64,000 nt of DNA from Paraoerskovia sediminicola (GCF_030296575.1 NZ_AP027729.1:1922001-1986000); one strand, 5' to 3'; shown: positions 19,337 to 29,039, counted from the first letter of the stretch. Notes: generated by a model from the letters alone, not told the origin. Numbers and translations: made by a program.

Positions 19337-20288
19337 GCCACGAGACCAGCGCCTCCGAGACGGCGTCGGGGGCCTCCTCGGGCAGGAAGTGCCCCGCGCC
19401 CGGGATGGTCTCGAGCCGGAACGTGCGGGCCAGGTCCGCGGCGTCCGTCGCAGCTCCCGTCCCGCGCACCCACGGGTCGAGCTCGCCCTGGAGCTGCAGC
19501 GCCGGGACGTCCACCGGCCGGCGCATCGTCGAGACGTAGCGCGCCCCGCCCGGGGTCGGCGCGGATCGGACGCTCCAGCGCAGCGCCTCCATGGCGCTGT
19601 GCGCGGCGAACGGGATCTGCAGCGCCGTGCGGTACGTCGCGACCGCCTCCGGAGGGACCGGGGCGACGGACCCCTCGGTGAGGAGGTCGGCGACCAGGGT
19701 TCCGCGGGTCAGGGCCCGTTCGGGCAGCGTGGGCAGCTGGGCGAACGCGATGTGGCGCGCGGCCGAGGGCGTGAGGGCCCGGCGGACCGCAACCCGCCGA
19801 CGCGCGGGGTGCGGGGCCGAGAGCGCGACCACGCCCGCCGTCGTCCGGGGCTGGTACGCCGCGCATGCCCAGGCGATGGCGGCGCCGGTGCCGTGCCCGA
19901 CGACGTAGGCCGACTCGGCGCCGAGGGAGCGGATCACGCCGGCCACGTCGCGCGTGCGCATGGGGACGTCGTAGCCGAGCGGCGGCTTGTCGGAGCCGCC
20001 GGTGCCGCGCAGGTCGAGCGCGGCGACCCGGAACCCCGCGGCGGCCAGCGCGGGGATCTGGAGGCGCCAGGCCCACCAGAACTGCGGGAACGAGTGCAGG
20101 AGGACGACGAGCGGCGCGGGCCGGCGCTCGGTCGACGCGCCCTGCTCGCCGCTCGGCTGCGCGGTCTGCTCGCCCGCGCGGACCGGGGCGGGCTCCGCGG
20201 TGGCGACGTGGAACCGGCAACCGTTCGCGGGCACGAACTCGTGCCGCCACGGGCCGTCCTGCAGTGCCGACGTGTAGTCGGCGATCAC
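19314..20288 (-). CDS. Alpha/beta hydrolase with Gly at the nucleophile position
   Basis: About 324 residues with the epoxide-hydrolase-like plan: [15 protein letters not shown] oxyanion region, [13 protein letters not shown], the elbow [12 protein letters not shown], and a C-terminal catalytic His in [13 protein letters not shown]. The elbow is G-H-G-T-G, so the residue expected to be Ser, Cys or Asp is Gly. Acid candidate: ELDPWVRG. It may lack hydrolytic activity or use a non-classical mechanism. GTG overlaps the stop of glnR (GTGA), so it is co-transcribed with it. It ends convergently inside nth. Confidence 0.8.
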   Translation of the reverse strand: MIADYTSALQDGPWRHEFVPANGCRFHVATAEPAPVRAGEQTAQPSGEQGASTERRPAPLVVLLHSFPQFWWAWRLQIPALAAAGFRVAALDLRGTGGSDKPPLGYDVPMRTRDVAGVIRSLGAESAYVVGHGTGAAIAWACAAYQPRTTAGVVALSAPHPARRRVAVRRALTPSAARHIAFAQLPTLPERALTRGTLVADLLTEGSVAPVPPEAVATYRTALQIPFAAHSAMEALRWSVRSAPTPGGARYVSTMRRPVDVPALQLQGELDPWVRGTGAATDAADLARTFRLETIPGAGHFLPEEAPDAVSEALVSWLSEVRRS

Positions 20289-21001
20289 GAGGCGAACCCG
20301 GCGGCCGCGTCCTCGGCCGACGGCCGGCTCTTGGGCGGGTCGAACCGGTAGCCGACGTTGCGCACGGTCCCGATGAGCTGCTCGTTCTCGGGTCCGAGCT
20401 TCGCCCGCAGGCGGCGCACGTGGACGTCCACCGTCCTGGTGCCGCCGTAGTAGTCGTAGCCCCAGACCTCCTGGAGGAGCTGGGCGCGGGTGAACACGCG
20501 CCCCGGGTGCTGCACCAGATACTTGAGGAGCTCGAACTCCTTGTACGTGAGGTCGATGGGTCGGCCCTTGAGCCGTGCGGTGTAGCCGCTGACGTCGATG
20601 GCGAGCTCACCCGCCGAGATCTCCTCGTCCGGGACGTCGGACGGCAGCGCCTTGGACTTCTCGAGGACCAGCCGGAGCCGCGCCTCGACCTCTGCGGGGC
20701 CCGAGCTCTCGAGCAGCAGCTCGTCGGCCCCCCACTCGGCGGTGACCACGGTGAGACCACCCTCGGTCAGCACGAGGACCAGGGGCACCGAGATGCCGGT
20801 CGCCTGGAGCATCCGGGAGGTCGTGCGCGCGGCGACCAGGTCCCGGCGGGCGTCGAGGAGCACGACGTCCGAGTCGGGGGCGTCGACCAGGGCCGACGGC
20901 TCCATGGGCAGGACCCGGACCCGGTGGGACAGGAGTCCGAGCGCGGGCAGCACCTCGGCGGACCCGCCCGTGGAGGGGGTCAGGATCAGGAGCTCGGCCA
21001 C
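20285..21001 (-). CDS. glnR: GlnR-type nitrogen regulator (OmpR-like)
   Basis: About 238 residues. The N-terminal receiver-like domain ([78 protein letters not shown]) and the C-terminal winged helix ([52 protein letters not shown]) follow actinomycete GlnR closely, including its orphan, phosphorylation-independent receiver. GlnR controls nitrogen assimilation genes. GTG at 21001 follows GGAGG. It is divergent from a membrane protein and thioredoxin operon, as for Rv0818 in M. tuberculosis. Confidence 0.92.
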   Translation of the reverse strand: MAELLILTPSTGGSAEVLPALGLLSHRVRVLPMEPSALVDAPDSDVVLLDARRDLVAARTTSRMLQATGISVPLVLVLTEGGLTVVTAEWGADELLLESSGPAEVEARLRLVLEKSKALPSDVPDEEISAGELAIDVSGYTARLKGRPIDLTYKEFELLKYLVQHPGRVFTRAQLLQEVWGYDYYGGTRTVDVHVRRLRAKLGPENEQLIGTVRNVGYRFDPPKSRPSAEDAAAGFAS

Positions 21002-21169
21002 TGCTGCACCTCCGTCGCGGTCTTCGGTGTTCAGCACCCGGGTCGCCGGCGTCGAGGACGCACCGGTGGAACGGGGGTAACGGTATCGCGGTTGCGCTGC
21101 GGTGCCGCTATCCGTCCGCGGACGGGCAGCGGTACGGTCCGCACGTCCTGATCTGAGAGACTTTGGCCC

Positions 21170-21910
21170 ATGAGCGCCTCGACCCGGGCGGTAGCGACCG
21201 CGGTGGCAGCGGCACTGCTCGCGTCGGCCGCGTTCCTCGGGACCGTGTGGCTCGTCGCAGCGGTCGTCGCTGCCGTCCTCGTGCTCGCCTTCGGCTGGCC
21301 CGCGCTCCTCGACCTGCCGGCGCCGACCGGGACCCGCGTCGTTGTCGCGCTCGCCGGCGTCGCCGCCGTGCTCGCGGTGCGTGCGACCGACGGCGCGCGG
21401 TCCCTCATCGAGCTCCCGCTGGTCCTGGCCGGCGCGATCGTGCTGGCCTTCGTCGCGGAGATGGTGCGCAGGGACGGCCGGACCAGGCTGCTCGACTCCG
21501 TCGCCGGGACGGTCTCCGGTGCGGTCGTCGCGGTGTCCGCGGCGGGCTGGCTGGCCACAGAGCGCGCCGACGACGGCGTGTCGGTGGTCGTCGCCTGCGC
21601 CGTCGGGCTCGCCGTCGCCGCGGCCTTCTCCGCGGTCGACCTGCGCGTCTGGTGGGGCGAGGTCGTGACCGTGCTCGTGGCGGTGCTCGCCGCCGGTGGC
21701 GCCGGGGCCCTGCTCCCGGGGACCACCGGCATCGAGGGCGCCTGGACCGGCCTGGTCGGCGGCGGCGTCGTGGTCGCGTCCCACCTGCTGTTCGGTCGCC
21801 TCGAGGTCGTCGGCCGGAGCCGGACGGCGGCGCTCGCGGCGACGGCCCTCCCGGTGGTCGTCGCGGGCTCGCTCGTGTACGTGGTCGGACTCGTGCTGGC
21901 GGCTCTGTGA
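21170..21910 (+). CDS. Integral membrane protein, function unknown
   Basis: About 246 residues, with seven or eight hydrophobic helices joined by very short loops; I recognise no catalytic motif. A few charged segments ([30 protein letters not shown]) mark loops. It is the first gene of an operon with a thioredoxin-like protein (GTGA overlap) and DUF4395, divergent from glnR. Comparable small membrane proteins sit beside the thioredoxin in mycobacteria (Rv0817c position), but I cannot assign a function. Confidence 0.75.
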   Translation: MSASTRAVATAVAAALLASAAFLGTVWLVAAVVAAVLVLAFGWPALLDLPAPTGTRVVVALAGVAAVLAVRATDGARSLIELPLVLAGAIVLAFVAEMVRRDGRTRLLDSVAGTVSGAVVAVSAAGWLATERADDGVSVVVACAVGLAVAAAFSAVDLRVWWGEVVTVLVAVLAAGGAGALLPGTTGIEGAWTGLVGGGVVVASHLLFGRLEVVGRSRTAALAATALPVVVAGSLVYVVGLVLAAL

Positions 21911-22470
21911 CCGCCCGGGTGCTCGTCCTCGTCGCGGTGGTCGTGCTGACCCTGGCGCTCGGTGCCTGGTGGCGTTCGCGCCAGGGGGCCGTGCGTCGGG
22001 TCCCGGGTGCTGCTGGCTCCGCGGCCGGCGGCGCCCAGGACGCGGCGCACAGCGGTGCCGCGGGAGCGTTCGGCGGCGGCGACAGCAGCGCCGCGCCGTG
22101 GCGGGACGCAGGGGTGCGCATCGACGGCCCGACCTTCGTCCAGCTGTCCTCCGAGATCTGCACGGCCTGCCGGTCGACGGCCCGGGTGCTGCGCGGGATC
22201 GTGGAGGACCGGCCGGCGCTGCGGCACGTCGAGCTCGACGTCGCCGAGCATCCCGGTCTCGTCCGCGAGCTCGGCGTCCTGCGCACGCCCACGGTCCTGG
22301 TGGTGAGCGCCGGCGGTCACGTCGTCGCCCGCACCAGCGGCGCGACGAACCGCCGCCAGGCCCTCGACGCCCTCGCGGCCCTGCCCGCGCGCGAGCACGC
22401 CGCCGCGGACCTCGGCGGGCCGACCGGCGTCCGCCACCCAGACCACACCGAGAGCCCGGAGCGACGATGA
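21907..22470 (+). CDS. Membrane-tethered thioredoxin-like protein
   Basis: About 187 residues. An N-terminal signal anchor ([18 protein letters not shown]) is followed by a Gly/Ala-rich linker and a thioredoxin fold (about 78-165). The redox motif is CTAC in [15 protein letters not shown], and the cis-Pro loop is [13 protein letters not shown]. Predicted outside-facing or membrane-bound disulfide/sulfur-transfer protein, similar to ThiX (Rv0816c). Overlaps both neighbours by four bases (GTGA, ATGA). Confidence 0.85.
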   Translation: MTARVLVLVAVVVLTLALGAWWRSRQGAVRRVPGAAGSAAGGAQDAAHSGAAGAFGGGDSSAAPWRDAGVRIDGPTFVQLSSEICTACRSTARVLRGIVEDRPALRHVELDVAEHPGLVRELGVLRTPTVLVVSAGGHVVARTSGATNRRQALDALAALPAREHAAADLGGPTGVRHPDHTESPERR

Positions 22471-22955
22471 CAGCGAACCCTGCCGACCCCGCAAACCCTG
22501 GCGCCACGGCCACCGGAGCACCGCCCGCGCAGATCGACGCCCGCGGGCCGCGCTTCGGCGCCGCCCTGACGTCCGTGCTGCTGGCCGTGGCGCTGCTGCT
22601 CGGTGCCTCGACCGCGGGTCTCGTCGTGCTGACGGTCGTCGCGGCCGGGTTCGCCGTCGGCGCGGTCAGAGGCGCGCAGCACACCTGGCAGGGCTGGGTG
22701 TTCCGGACGCTCGTGCGCCCGCGGATCGGGGCGCCGAGCGAGGTCGAGGACCCCCGTCCGCCGCGCTTCGCGCAGCAGGTCGGCTTCGCGATCACCGGGA
22801 TCGGCGCGGTCCTCGGCGTCACGGTGACGCTCATGGCCGTCCCGGTGGCCGCCGCGATCGCCCTCGTCGCCGCCGTGCTCAACGCGGTGTTCGGCCTCTG
22901 CCTCGGCTGCGAGCTCTACGTGCTGGGCCGGCGCCTGCGGACCCGGGCCGGCTGA
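22467..22955 (+). CDS. DUF4395 membrane protein
   Basis: About 162 residues with two hydrophobic hairpins (about 33-65 and 108-155) and the family signature [10 protein letters not shown], a CxxC-like Cys pair (CLGC) near the C-terminus. DUF4395 proteins commonly neighbour thioredoxin and rhodanese genes in actinobacteria, which suggests sulfur or thiol transfer across the membrane. ATG overlaps the thioredoxin stop. Confidence 0.85.
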   Translation: MTANPADPANPGATATGAPPAQIDARGPRFGAALTSVLLAVALLLGASTAGLVVLTVVAAGFAVGAVRGAQHTWQGWVFRTLVRPRIGAPSEVEDPRPPRFAQQVGFAITGIGAVLGVTVTLMAVPVAAAIALVAAVLNAVFGLCLGCELYVLGRRLRTRAG

Positions 22956-22981
22956 CCCGTCCGTCGTCCGCCGACCCGCGG

Positions 22982-23434
22982 TCAGTAGACGAGCGCCTGA
23001 GCGCCGGGTCGCAGCGCCTCCTCGACGAAGACGGCGGCACCCGCGATGCGCACGCCCGGCAGCACGTCGTCCGGGGTGATCCCGCGACGCGCGGCGCACT
23101 GCGTGCACACGGTCACGGACCCGCCGTCGAGCACCACCGCCAGGAGGTCCCCGACCGGCGCCGCGTGCTCCAGGACCAGGTCGTCCGCGCGACCGGGGGT
23201 GCCGAACCACGCCGACTCCCCGGTGAGCCACAGGCTCACCTCGACCCCGGCGGCGACCGCGGCCGCGGCGACGGTCAACGCCTGGTTCGCCGCCTCGGGC
23301 CGGTCCGTGCCGGAGGTCGACTTGACGACGAGCGTGCGCGCGGCAGCGCCCGCACCGCCCTCGACCCCGGGCCCGCCGGCCGCCCGGCCGGCTGTCGCCA
23401 CGTCGTCCGACCGAAGATCGCTGGAACGGCTCAT
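22982..23434 (-). CDS. DsrE/DsrF-like sulfur-transfer family protein
   Basis: About 150 residues. After a disordered N-terminus of about 30 residues comes a small alpha/beta domain: TLVVKSTSGTDRPEAANQAL, GVEVSLWLTGESAWFG, then VTVCTQCAARRGI with a Cys pair in the position of the DsrE active-site Cys, and GVRIAGAAVFVEEAL. Likely cytosolic persulfide carrier or peroxiredoxin-like protein. I prefer ATG 23434; TAGGGT lies seven bases upstream. It is convergent with the DUF4395 operon and divergent from a small membrane protein gene. Confidence 0.78.
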   Translation of the reverse strand: MSRSSDLRSDDVATAGRAAGGPGVEGGAGAAARTLVVKSTSGTDRPEAANQALTVAAAAVAAGVEVSLWLTGESAWFGTPGRADDLVLEHAAPVGDLLAVVLDGGSVTVCTQCAARRGITPDDVLPGVRIAGAAVFVEEALRPGAQALVY

Positions 23435-23491
23435 GCACGTCACCCTAGGCGCCCCTGGGGGGACGACAGTCCTGCGGGTAGGATCGCGCCC

Positions 23492-23605
23492 ATGTCGACG
23501 CACTCCCTCGAGCTCCTCTTCCTCGGCCTCCTCGTCGCCGCGACCATCACCATCACGTGGTTCGCGGGCTACGTCGTGTACAAGCTCTTCAAGGGCCAGC
23601 GCTGA
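23492..23605 (+). CDS. 37-residue single-helix membrane protein
   Basis: MSTHSLELLF starts one hydrophobic helix of about 25 residues that ends in a basic tail (YKLFKGQR). TAGGAT is a likely -10 seven bases upstream. Only two bases separate its stop from the FABP gene. Very small proteins of this form precede FABP/YgfZ genes in actinobacteria; function unknown. Confidence 0.7.
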   Translation: MSTHSLELLFLGLLVAATITITWFAGYVVYKLFKGQR

Positions 23606-23607
23606 GC

Positions 23608-24191
23608 ATGCCCTTCGCGATCACCGACGACCTCTCGCCCGACGTCTACCCGATCGCCTGGCTCGTGGGGCGGTGGCGGGGTGAGGGCGTCGTGTCCTAC
23701 CCCGGGATCGACGAGGCGCCGTTCGTCAACGAGATCGTCGTCGACCACGACGGCGGCCCCTACCTGCGCTGGGTGTCGACGATCCGGGTGCTCGACGCCC
23801 CGGTACCCGCGCCGGGGAGACCGTCGTCGACGGGCTGGCCGACCTCGACGCCGACGCCCTGCCCGGGACCGTCTGGTCGACGGAGACCGGCTACTGGCGC
23901 GTGTCGAGCGACCGGCCCGAGGGCCTGGAGGACGACCGCTTCCGCCTCGAGGTCGTGCTCGCCGACGCCGCCGGCCGTGTGAGCGTGCTCGTCGGCGCGG
24001 TGGGCCGAGGGCGCATCGACCTGTCGAGCGACCTCGTGGCCAGGACGGCCACGGCGTCGGAGGTCTCCGCGTCGCAGCGGATGTTCGGGCTCGTCGAGGG
24101 CGACCTGCTGTGGGTCGAGGAGGTGGCGGCGTTCGGCGAGCCGCTGCAGTCCTACGCGTCGGCGCGGCTCACGCGCCTGGAGCAGTCGTGA
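23608..24191 (+). CDS. FABP/nitrobindin-family protein, frame break in data
   Basis: Beta-barrel protein of the DUF1794/nitrobindin type, about 194 residues when repaired. N-terminal motif LAWLVGRWRGEG-like (IAWLVGRWRGEGVVSYPG), then VDHDGGPYLRWVSTIRVLD and ETGYWRVS. Nitrobindins bind ferric haem through a His; the equivalent M. tuberculosis protein is Rv0813c. The frame breaks in the G run at 23814-23817; one extra G gives GETVVDGLADLDADALPG and the intact C-terminus. It overlaps the YgfZ gene by four bases. Confidence 0.85.
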
Positions 24192-25336
24192 GCGACGCCT
24201 ACCGCAGCCCGCTGCTCGGTCGGCACGGCGCCGTCGAGGCGGCCGGACCGGACGCCGGCGTCGCCTGGCACTACGGCGACCCGGCCGGGGAGCAGCGCGC
24301 CCTGTCGTCCGGCGGTGCGGTCGTCGACCAGTCGCACCTGGGCGTGGTCCGGGTCGCCGGGCCCGACCGCCTGTCGTGGCTCCACTCGATCACCTCGCAG
24401 CACCTGACGGACCTCGCCCCGCGGACCTCGACCGAGCTGCTCGTGCTGAGCCCGCAGGGTCACGTCGAGCACGCGGCCGCGGTGGTGGACGACGGCGCTG
24501 CGACCTGGCTCGTCACGGAGGGCTCGGCCGCTGCCGGGCTGGCGGCGTGGCTGGAGCGCATGAAGTTCATGATGCGCGTCGAGATCGACGTCCTGTCCAC
24601 CGAGCTCGCCGTGCTCGGCGAGCCGGTGCGGTCCGAGGGCGCGGAGGGTGAACCCGTGACCTGGGCCGACCCGTGGCCGGCCGTCGCGCCCGGCGGCACC
24701 CGGTACGGGGCCGCGGCCGAGGACCACCCCGGCTCCGACCGCGCGTGGCGCCTCGTCCTCGTGCCCCGCGACGCGCTCGAGTCCGAGGTCGCCTCGCGGG
24801 AGGCGGCGGGGTGGCGGCTCGTCGGGACCTGGGCGAGCGAGGCAGAGCGCGTCGCCGCGTGGCGGCCGCGGCTCGCGACCGAGGTCGACCACCGGTCGAT
24901 CCCGCACGAGCTCGACTGGCTGCGCACCTCCGTGCACCTCCAGAAGGGCTGCTACCGCGGGCAGGAGTCCGTCGCCCGGGTGCACAACCTCGGCAGGCCC
25001 CCGCGCCGCCTCGTGATGCTGCACCTGGACGGGTCCGGGCACCTGTTGCCGCTGCTCGGCGCCGAGGTGCGCGCCGAGGCCGGTGGCCGCGTCGTGGGCA
25101 ACGTGACGAGCATCGCCCGGCACCGCGAGCTCGGGCCGGTGGCGCTCGCCGTCCTCAAGCGCTCCGTGCCCGACGGCGCCGAGCTGGTCGTCGACTGCGA
25201 GGGCGGCGACGTGAGCGCCGCGCAGGAGGTCGTCGTCCCCGGTGACGGCGTCTCCGCCGACCGGCCGGCGCCCCGGCGCGAGGTCGCCCGCGGCGTGACG
25301 CCGCGCGGTGACGGCGCGCCGCAGAGCATGATCTGA
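24188..25336 (+). CDS. ygfZ: YgfZ/GcvT-domain folate-binding protein
   Basis: About 382 residues, a tetrahydrofolate-dependent protein that supports repair or assembly of iron-sulfur clusters. The family signature KGCYRGQE is at about residue 254. Other landmarks: VVRVAGPDRLSWLHSITSQ, TELLVLSPQGHVEHAA, and PPRRLVMLHLDG in the C-terminal barrel. GTG overlaps the FABP stop (GTGA). This FABP-YgfZ pair is conserved in actinobacteria. Confidence 0.9.
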   Translation: MSDAYRSPLLGRHGAVEAAGPDAGVAWHYGDPAGEQRALSSGGAVVDQSHLGVVRVAGPDRLSWLHSITSQHLTDLAPRTSTELLVLSPQGHVEHAAAVVDDGAATWLVTEGSAAAGLAAWLERMKFMMRVEIDVLSTELAVLGEPVRSEGAEGEPVTWADPWPAVAPGGTRYGAAAEDHPGSDRAWRLVLVPRDALESEVASREAAGWRLVGTWASEAERVAAWRPRLATEVDHRSIPHELDWLRTSVHLQKGCYRGQESVARVHNLGRPPRRLVMLHLDGSGHLLPLLGAEVRAEAGGRVVGNVTSIARHRELGPVALAVLKRSVPDGAELVVDCEGGDVSAAQEVVVPGDGVSADRPAPRREVARGVTPRGDGAPQSMI

Positions 25337-25350
25337 GGCACGCTGGCCGC

Positions 25351-26454
25351 ATGGTCCCGTCGGTCGCGGAGCGTGCGATGCGCAAGCTCGTGCTCCGCGC
25401 CCGAGCACGCCAGGGCTACAGCCGGGTGCGCGCCGCCTTCTGGCCCGTCGTGCAGGCGTCGGTCGCCGCGGCGCTCGCCTACCTCGTCGGGCGCTACGTG
25501 ATCGGTCACGAGTACCCCATCTACGCCCCGATCGCGGCCTGGGTGTGCCTCGGCTTCACGGCGAACCGCAAGCTGCGCACGGTCATCGAGCTCGGCGTCG
25601 GCGTCGCGCTCGGGGTGCTCTTCGGCGGGCTCGTCGTGAACTGGATCGGCGACGGGTGGTGGCAGGTCGCCGTGCTCCTCGCGTCGTCGGCGCTGATCGC
25701 CCGGTTCGTCGACCGCGGGCCGCTGCTCGCGTCGCAGGCCGGCACCCAGGCCCTCGTGATCATCGGCCTGCCGCCGGGGTCGTTCACGGGGCCGGTGGGC
25801 CGGTGGACGGAGGCCCTGGCCGGTGCCGCCGTCGCGGTGCTCGTCGCGATGCTGACCCCGGTCGACCCGCGGCGCGGGTCCCGCGACGCCGCGAACAGCG
25901 CGATCTCCGAACTGAGCGGCACGTTCGCGCTGATCGCGACGGCGGCCCGGTCCGGCGACGTGGACGACTACGAGATGGCTCTCGTCCGGGCCCGAGCCTC
26001 CGAACCGTCGCTCGACGAGTGGCTCACCGTCGCGACCGGGGCCCACGACGTCGCGCGCGTCAACGCGGTGGCCCACAAGCACAAGGACGAGCTCGCCCAG
26101 CACGTGCGCGGCGCGGTCCTGCTCCGGCGCGCCATGAACAGCACGAGGGTCCTCGCCCGGCGGGCCCTCGCCCAGCCCCTGCCCGTGGGGGAGCCGGAGA
26201 TCCTGGGCTCGCTGGCCGAGGCCCTCGCCACGGCGACCGAGGTGCTCGCGGAGGCGATGGGCGCCGGGCTCGAGCCGACGGTCGCCCGCGACATGCTCCT
26301 CGACATCGCGGCCGACCTCGACCCGCACACCGAGAAGCACCGCGGGTGGAGCGTGCAGTCGCTGATCCTGCTGCTGCGTGCCCCGGTCGTGGACCTGCTC
26401 GAGCTCAGCGGCCTCGACCCGCAGGCGGCGCGCGACGCGCTCCCGGAGCTCTGA
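25351..26454 (+). CDS. FUSC-family membrane protein (aromatic acid exporter-like)
   Basis: About 367 residues. The N-terminal half has four to six helices with the FUSC pattern (ALAYLVGRYVIGHEYPIYAP, FTANRKLRTVIELGVGVALG, AGTQALVIIGLP, AAVAVLVAMLTPVDPRR). The C-terminal half is cytoplasmic and helical. Half the length of E. coli AaeB, so it should work as a dimer. Substrate unknown. CACGCT six bases before ATG may be its -10. Confidence 0.82.
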   Translation: MVPSVAERAMRKLVLRARARQGYSRVRAAFWPVVQASVAAALAYLVGRYVIGHEYPIYAPIAAWVCLGFTANRKLRTVIELGVGVALGVLFGGLVVNWIGDGWWQVAVLLASSALIARFVDRGPLLASQAGTQALVIIGLPPGSFTGPVGRWTEALAGAAVAVLVAMLTPVDPRRGSRDAANSAISELSGTFALIATAARSGDVDDYEMALVRARASEPSLDEWLTVATGAHDVARVNAVAHKHKDELAQHVRGAVLLRRAMNSTRVLARRALAQPLPVGEPEILGSLAEALATATEVLAEAMGAGLEPTVARDMLLDIAADLDPHTEKHRGWSVQSLILLLRAPVVDLLELSGLDPQAARDALPEL

Positions 26455-26523
26455 CCGTCGGCGGGGCGTCCCCGCGCCGGACCCGGGTGCGACACACGGC
26501 CCGAGGCCGGTACCTTGTCCGGC

Positions 26524-26796
26524 ATGGACGTCGCCGTCAGCGCTCTGCGCGCCGAGCTGAAGCAGTGGATCGAGCGCGCGCGGGAGGGCGAGGAGGTCGT
26601 CGTGACCGACCGCGGTGTCCCGGTGGCGCGCCTGAGCGGGATCGGCACCGCGGACCTCCTGACCGAGCTCACCCGCGAGGGACTGCTCACCCCGCCGAGC
26701 GAGGCGAGGCCCGTGGTCACGCCGCCGGAGCGGGCAGAGCACCGACCGGGCACGCGCGACCGCGTCTCCGGCCTCGTCCGTCGCATCAGGCGCTGA
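26524..26796 (+). CDS. Phd/YefM-type antitoxin
   Basis: About 90 residues. The N-terminal domain matches Phd/VapB antitoxins: MDVAVSALRAELKQWIERAR, GEEVVVTDRGVPVARLSG. The Pro/Arg-rich C-terminus should wrap and inhibit the toxin encoded two bases downstream. TACCTT lies seven bases upstream of ATG as a possible -10 and would be the target of autorepression. Confidence 0.87.
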   Translation: MDVAVSALRAELKQWIERAREGEEVVVTDRGVPVARLSGIGTADLLTELTREGLLTPPSEARPVVTPPERAEHRPGTRDRVSGLVRRIRR

Positions 26797-26798
26797 CC

Positions 26799-27224
26799 GT
26801 GGCCCTCGTCTATCTCGACGCGAGCGCCCTCGTGCACCTGTGCGTCCCGGGGTCGGGTTCCCGGCTGGCCGCCGCCCTCTGGAACCGCGCGGACGTGGTC
26901 TCGACCAGCCGGATCGCGGACCTGGAGGTCCGTGCGGCGCTCGCCGCCGGCCTGCGCTCGGGGGCGCTCGATCCGGAGACCCACGCGTCGGCAGTCACGA
27001 CGTGGACGGGTCTCTGGCCCGCGGTGCACGTGGTCGAGGCGACGGCCGAGGTGGCGGCCGTCGCCGCGGACCTCGTCGTCCGCTCCCCGGTCGCGCTGCG
27101 GGCGGGCGACGCGCTCCACGTGGCGAGCGCGCTCGCCGTCCGGCACGACGACACCGTCGTCGCCGCGTGGGACGAGCAGGTGGCCGGTGCTGCGCGGGCC
27201 GAGGGCCTCGTCGTCGTCCCCTGA
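26799..27224 (+). CDS. vapC: VapC-type PIN-domain toxin
   Basis: About 141 residues from GTG. PIN ribonuclease with the acidic quartet in place: Asp7 (LVYLDASALV), Glu43 (ADLEVRAAL), Asp104 (AGDALHVASAL) and Asp125 (VAAWDEQ). The GTG lies two bases after the antitoxin stop, a standard antitoxin-toxin operon. Likely RNA target (tRNA or rRNA) cannot be read from sequence. Confidence 0.9.
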   Translation: MALVYLDASALVHLCVPGSGSRLAAALWNRADVVSTSRIADLEVRAALAAGLRSGALDPETHASAVTTWTGLWPAVHVVEATAEVAAVAADLVVRSPVALRAGDALHVASALAVRHDDTVVAAWDEQVAGAARAEGLVVVP

Positions 27225-27239
27225 CACGTAGGCTCGGGG

Positions 27240-27568
27240 GTGTTCTCCTCACTCCAGAGTCTCGTGCTCCTCGCGCTGTCCGTCCTCGTCTTCGCGGTGC
27301 AGGCCTACGCCCTGATCGACTGCATCCGCAGACCTGCGCACGCCTTCCAGGCCGAGGGCAAGCTGTCGAAGAACATCTGGCTCCTCATCCTCGGCGTCGC
27401 GACCGCGCTCGGGTTCGTCGGGATCGGCGGCGGGCTCGGGTTCTTCGGCCTGATCGCCGTCGTGGCCGCGATCGTGTACCTCGTGGACGTGCGGCCGAAG
27501 GTCTCGCGCTACTCGCCGCGCCGGGGCCCGGGGAGCGGCCCGTCGGGCGGTCGTCCCGGGGGTGGTGA
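27240..27568 (+). CDS. DUF2516 membrane protein, frame break in data
   Basis: About 109 residues when repaired. Two transmembrane segments (SLVLLALSVLVFAVQAYALI and IWLLILGVATALGFVGIGG, followed by a third hydrophobic stretch) and the DUF2516 signature DCIRRPAHAFQAEGKLSKN. In the G run at 27558-27562 one added G gives RPGGW and a TGA at 27566-27568 that overlaps the asparaginase GTG. Without it the frame runs about 145 bases into asparaginase with Arg-rich nonsense. Function unknown. Confidence 0.8.
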
Positions 27569-28605
27569 CGGTGTCTGCAGACCTGTCGGCGCACCTGGCC
27601 GCGGTGCCTCCCGCGACGACCGTCGCCGACGGCGCGGTCCCGCTCGCCGAGGTGGTGCGGGGCGACCTCGTCGAGTCCACGCACCTCGGTCACCTCGTCG
27701 TCCTGGACGCTGACGACGCCCCACGCCTCGCTCTGGGCCGGCCGGACGTCGTGATCTGGCCGAGGTCCTGCGTCAAGCCGGTGCAGGCGACCGTGATGGT
27801 TCGCGCGGGGCTCGACCTCCCGCCGAGGCTGCTCGCGCTGGCGGCGGCGAGCCACGACGGCACCGCGGAGCACGTTGACGGAGCCCGCGAGATCCTCGCG
27901 ATCGCCGGACTGGACGAGCAGGCGCTGCGCAGCACCCCGGACGTGCCGCTCGACCCCGAGGCGGCCGCGACCTGGCGGGCCTCGGGCGGGGGCCCCGACC
28001 GGATCACCCAGAACTGCTCGGGCAAGCACGCCGCGATGCTCCTCACCTGCCAGGTCAACGGCTGGAGCCTCGACGACTACCTCGACCCGACGCACCCGCT
28101 CCAGCAGGCGATCGCCGCGACACTTCGCGAGCTCACCGGAGATCCGGACGGGCTGCCGGTCTCGACCGACGGGTGCGGGGCCCCGCTCTTCTCGACGACG
28201 CTGAGCGGGCTCGCGCGTGCGCTCGGACGGGTCGCCGGCGCCCCGCGACGCGATCCCGACTCGGCGGAGGCGACGGTCGCCCGCGCCATGAGCGCCCACC
28301 CCCGCATGGTCGCCGGCGCCCGCCGCGAGGGGACGCGCGTCATGCAGGCCATCCCCGGAGTCGTGGCGAAGGACGGCGCGGACGGCGTGTTCGCCGTCGG
28401 TCTCCCGGACGGCGGTTCGATCGCGTTCAAGGTCCTCGACGGCGCCGGGCTGCCCCGGCCCGCGATCGTCGTCGCGGCGCTGCGCGCCGCGGGCTACGAC
28501 GACCCCGCTCTCGACCCGATCGGTCGGACGCCGGTGCTCGGCGGCGGCGTCGAGGTCGGCTCCGTCAGGGCTCTCCTCCCCGCTGACCTGCGGAGCGACC
28601 GATGA
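27565..28605 (+). CDS. L-asparaginase, AnsA/asparaginase_II (rhizobial) type
   Basis: About 346 residues. The pfam asparaginase_II family hydrolyses L-asparagine to aspartate and ammonia. Conserved landmarks: [26 protein letters not shown] (catalytic Ser/Lys region), [40 protein letters not shown], and [19 protein letters not shown] is chosen for the predicted GTGA overlap with DUF2516. Overlaps dtd by four bases. Confidence 0.9.
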   Translation: MTVSADLSAHLAAVPPATTVADGAVPLAEVVRGDLVESTHLGHLVVLDADDAPRLALGRPDVVIWPRSCVKPVQATVMVRAGLDLPPRLLALAAASHDGTAEHVDGAREILAIAGLDEQALRSTPDVPLDPEAAATWRASGGGPDRITQNCSGKHAAMLLTCQVNGWSLDDYLDPTHPLQQAIAATLRELTGDPDGLPVSTDGCGAPLFSTTLSGLARALGRVAGAPRRDPDSAEATVARAMSAHPRMVAGARREGTRVMQAIPGVVAKDGADGVFAVGLPDGGSIAFKVLDGAGLPRPAIVVAALRAAGYDDPALDPIGRTPVLGGGVEVGSVRALLPADLRSDR

Positions 28606-29039
28606 AGGCGGTGCTGCAGCGCGTGACCCGCGCATCGGTCAGCGTGGACGGCGAGGTGGTGGGCGCCATCGATCGCGCGGGCATCGTCGCGCTCGTCGGG
28701 GTGACGCACGGGGACGGCGCGGACCAGGTCGAGATCGTGGCCCGCAAGATCGCGGAGCTGCGCATCCTCGACGGCGAGACCTCGGTGGCGGACGCCGGTG
28801 CGCCTGTGCTCGTGATCAGCCAGTTCACGCTCTACGGCGACACGCGCAAGGGCAGGCGCCCGACCTGGAACGCCGCAGCTCCTGGCCCTGTTGCGGAGCC
28901 GCTCGTCGAGGCCGTGGTCGCGGCCCTGCGGGCCCGCGGCGTCGAGGTGGCGACCGGGAGGTTCGGCGCGGACATGGCGGTCGAGCTGGTCAACGACGGT
29001 CCGGTGACGCTGGTCGTCGAGGCGGCACCGGCCCCGTAG
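28602..29039 (+). CDS. dtd: D-aminoacyl-tRNA deacylase
   Basis: 145 residues. Removes D-amino acids from tRNA. Signatures: [20 protein letters not shown], the catalytic [17 protein letters not shown], and the cross-subunit Gly-cisPro motif NDGPVT. Length is standard. ATG overlaps the asparaginase stop (ATGA). Confidence 0.96.
   Translation: MKAVLQRVTRASVSVDGEVVGAIDRAGIVALVGVTHGDGADQVEIVARKIAELRILDGETSVADAGAPVLVISQFTLYGDTRKGRRPTWNAAAPGPVAEPLVEAVVAALRARGVEVATGRFGADMAVELVNDGPVTLVVEAAPAP

Noticed and set aside
27569-27713. Extended C-terminus of DUF2516 overlapping asparaginase
   Set aside because: The extension is Arg/Gly/Pro-rich out-of-frame translation of asparaginase; one added G restores a normal stop.
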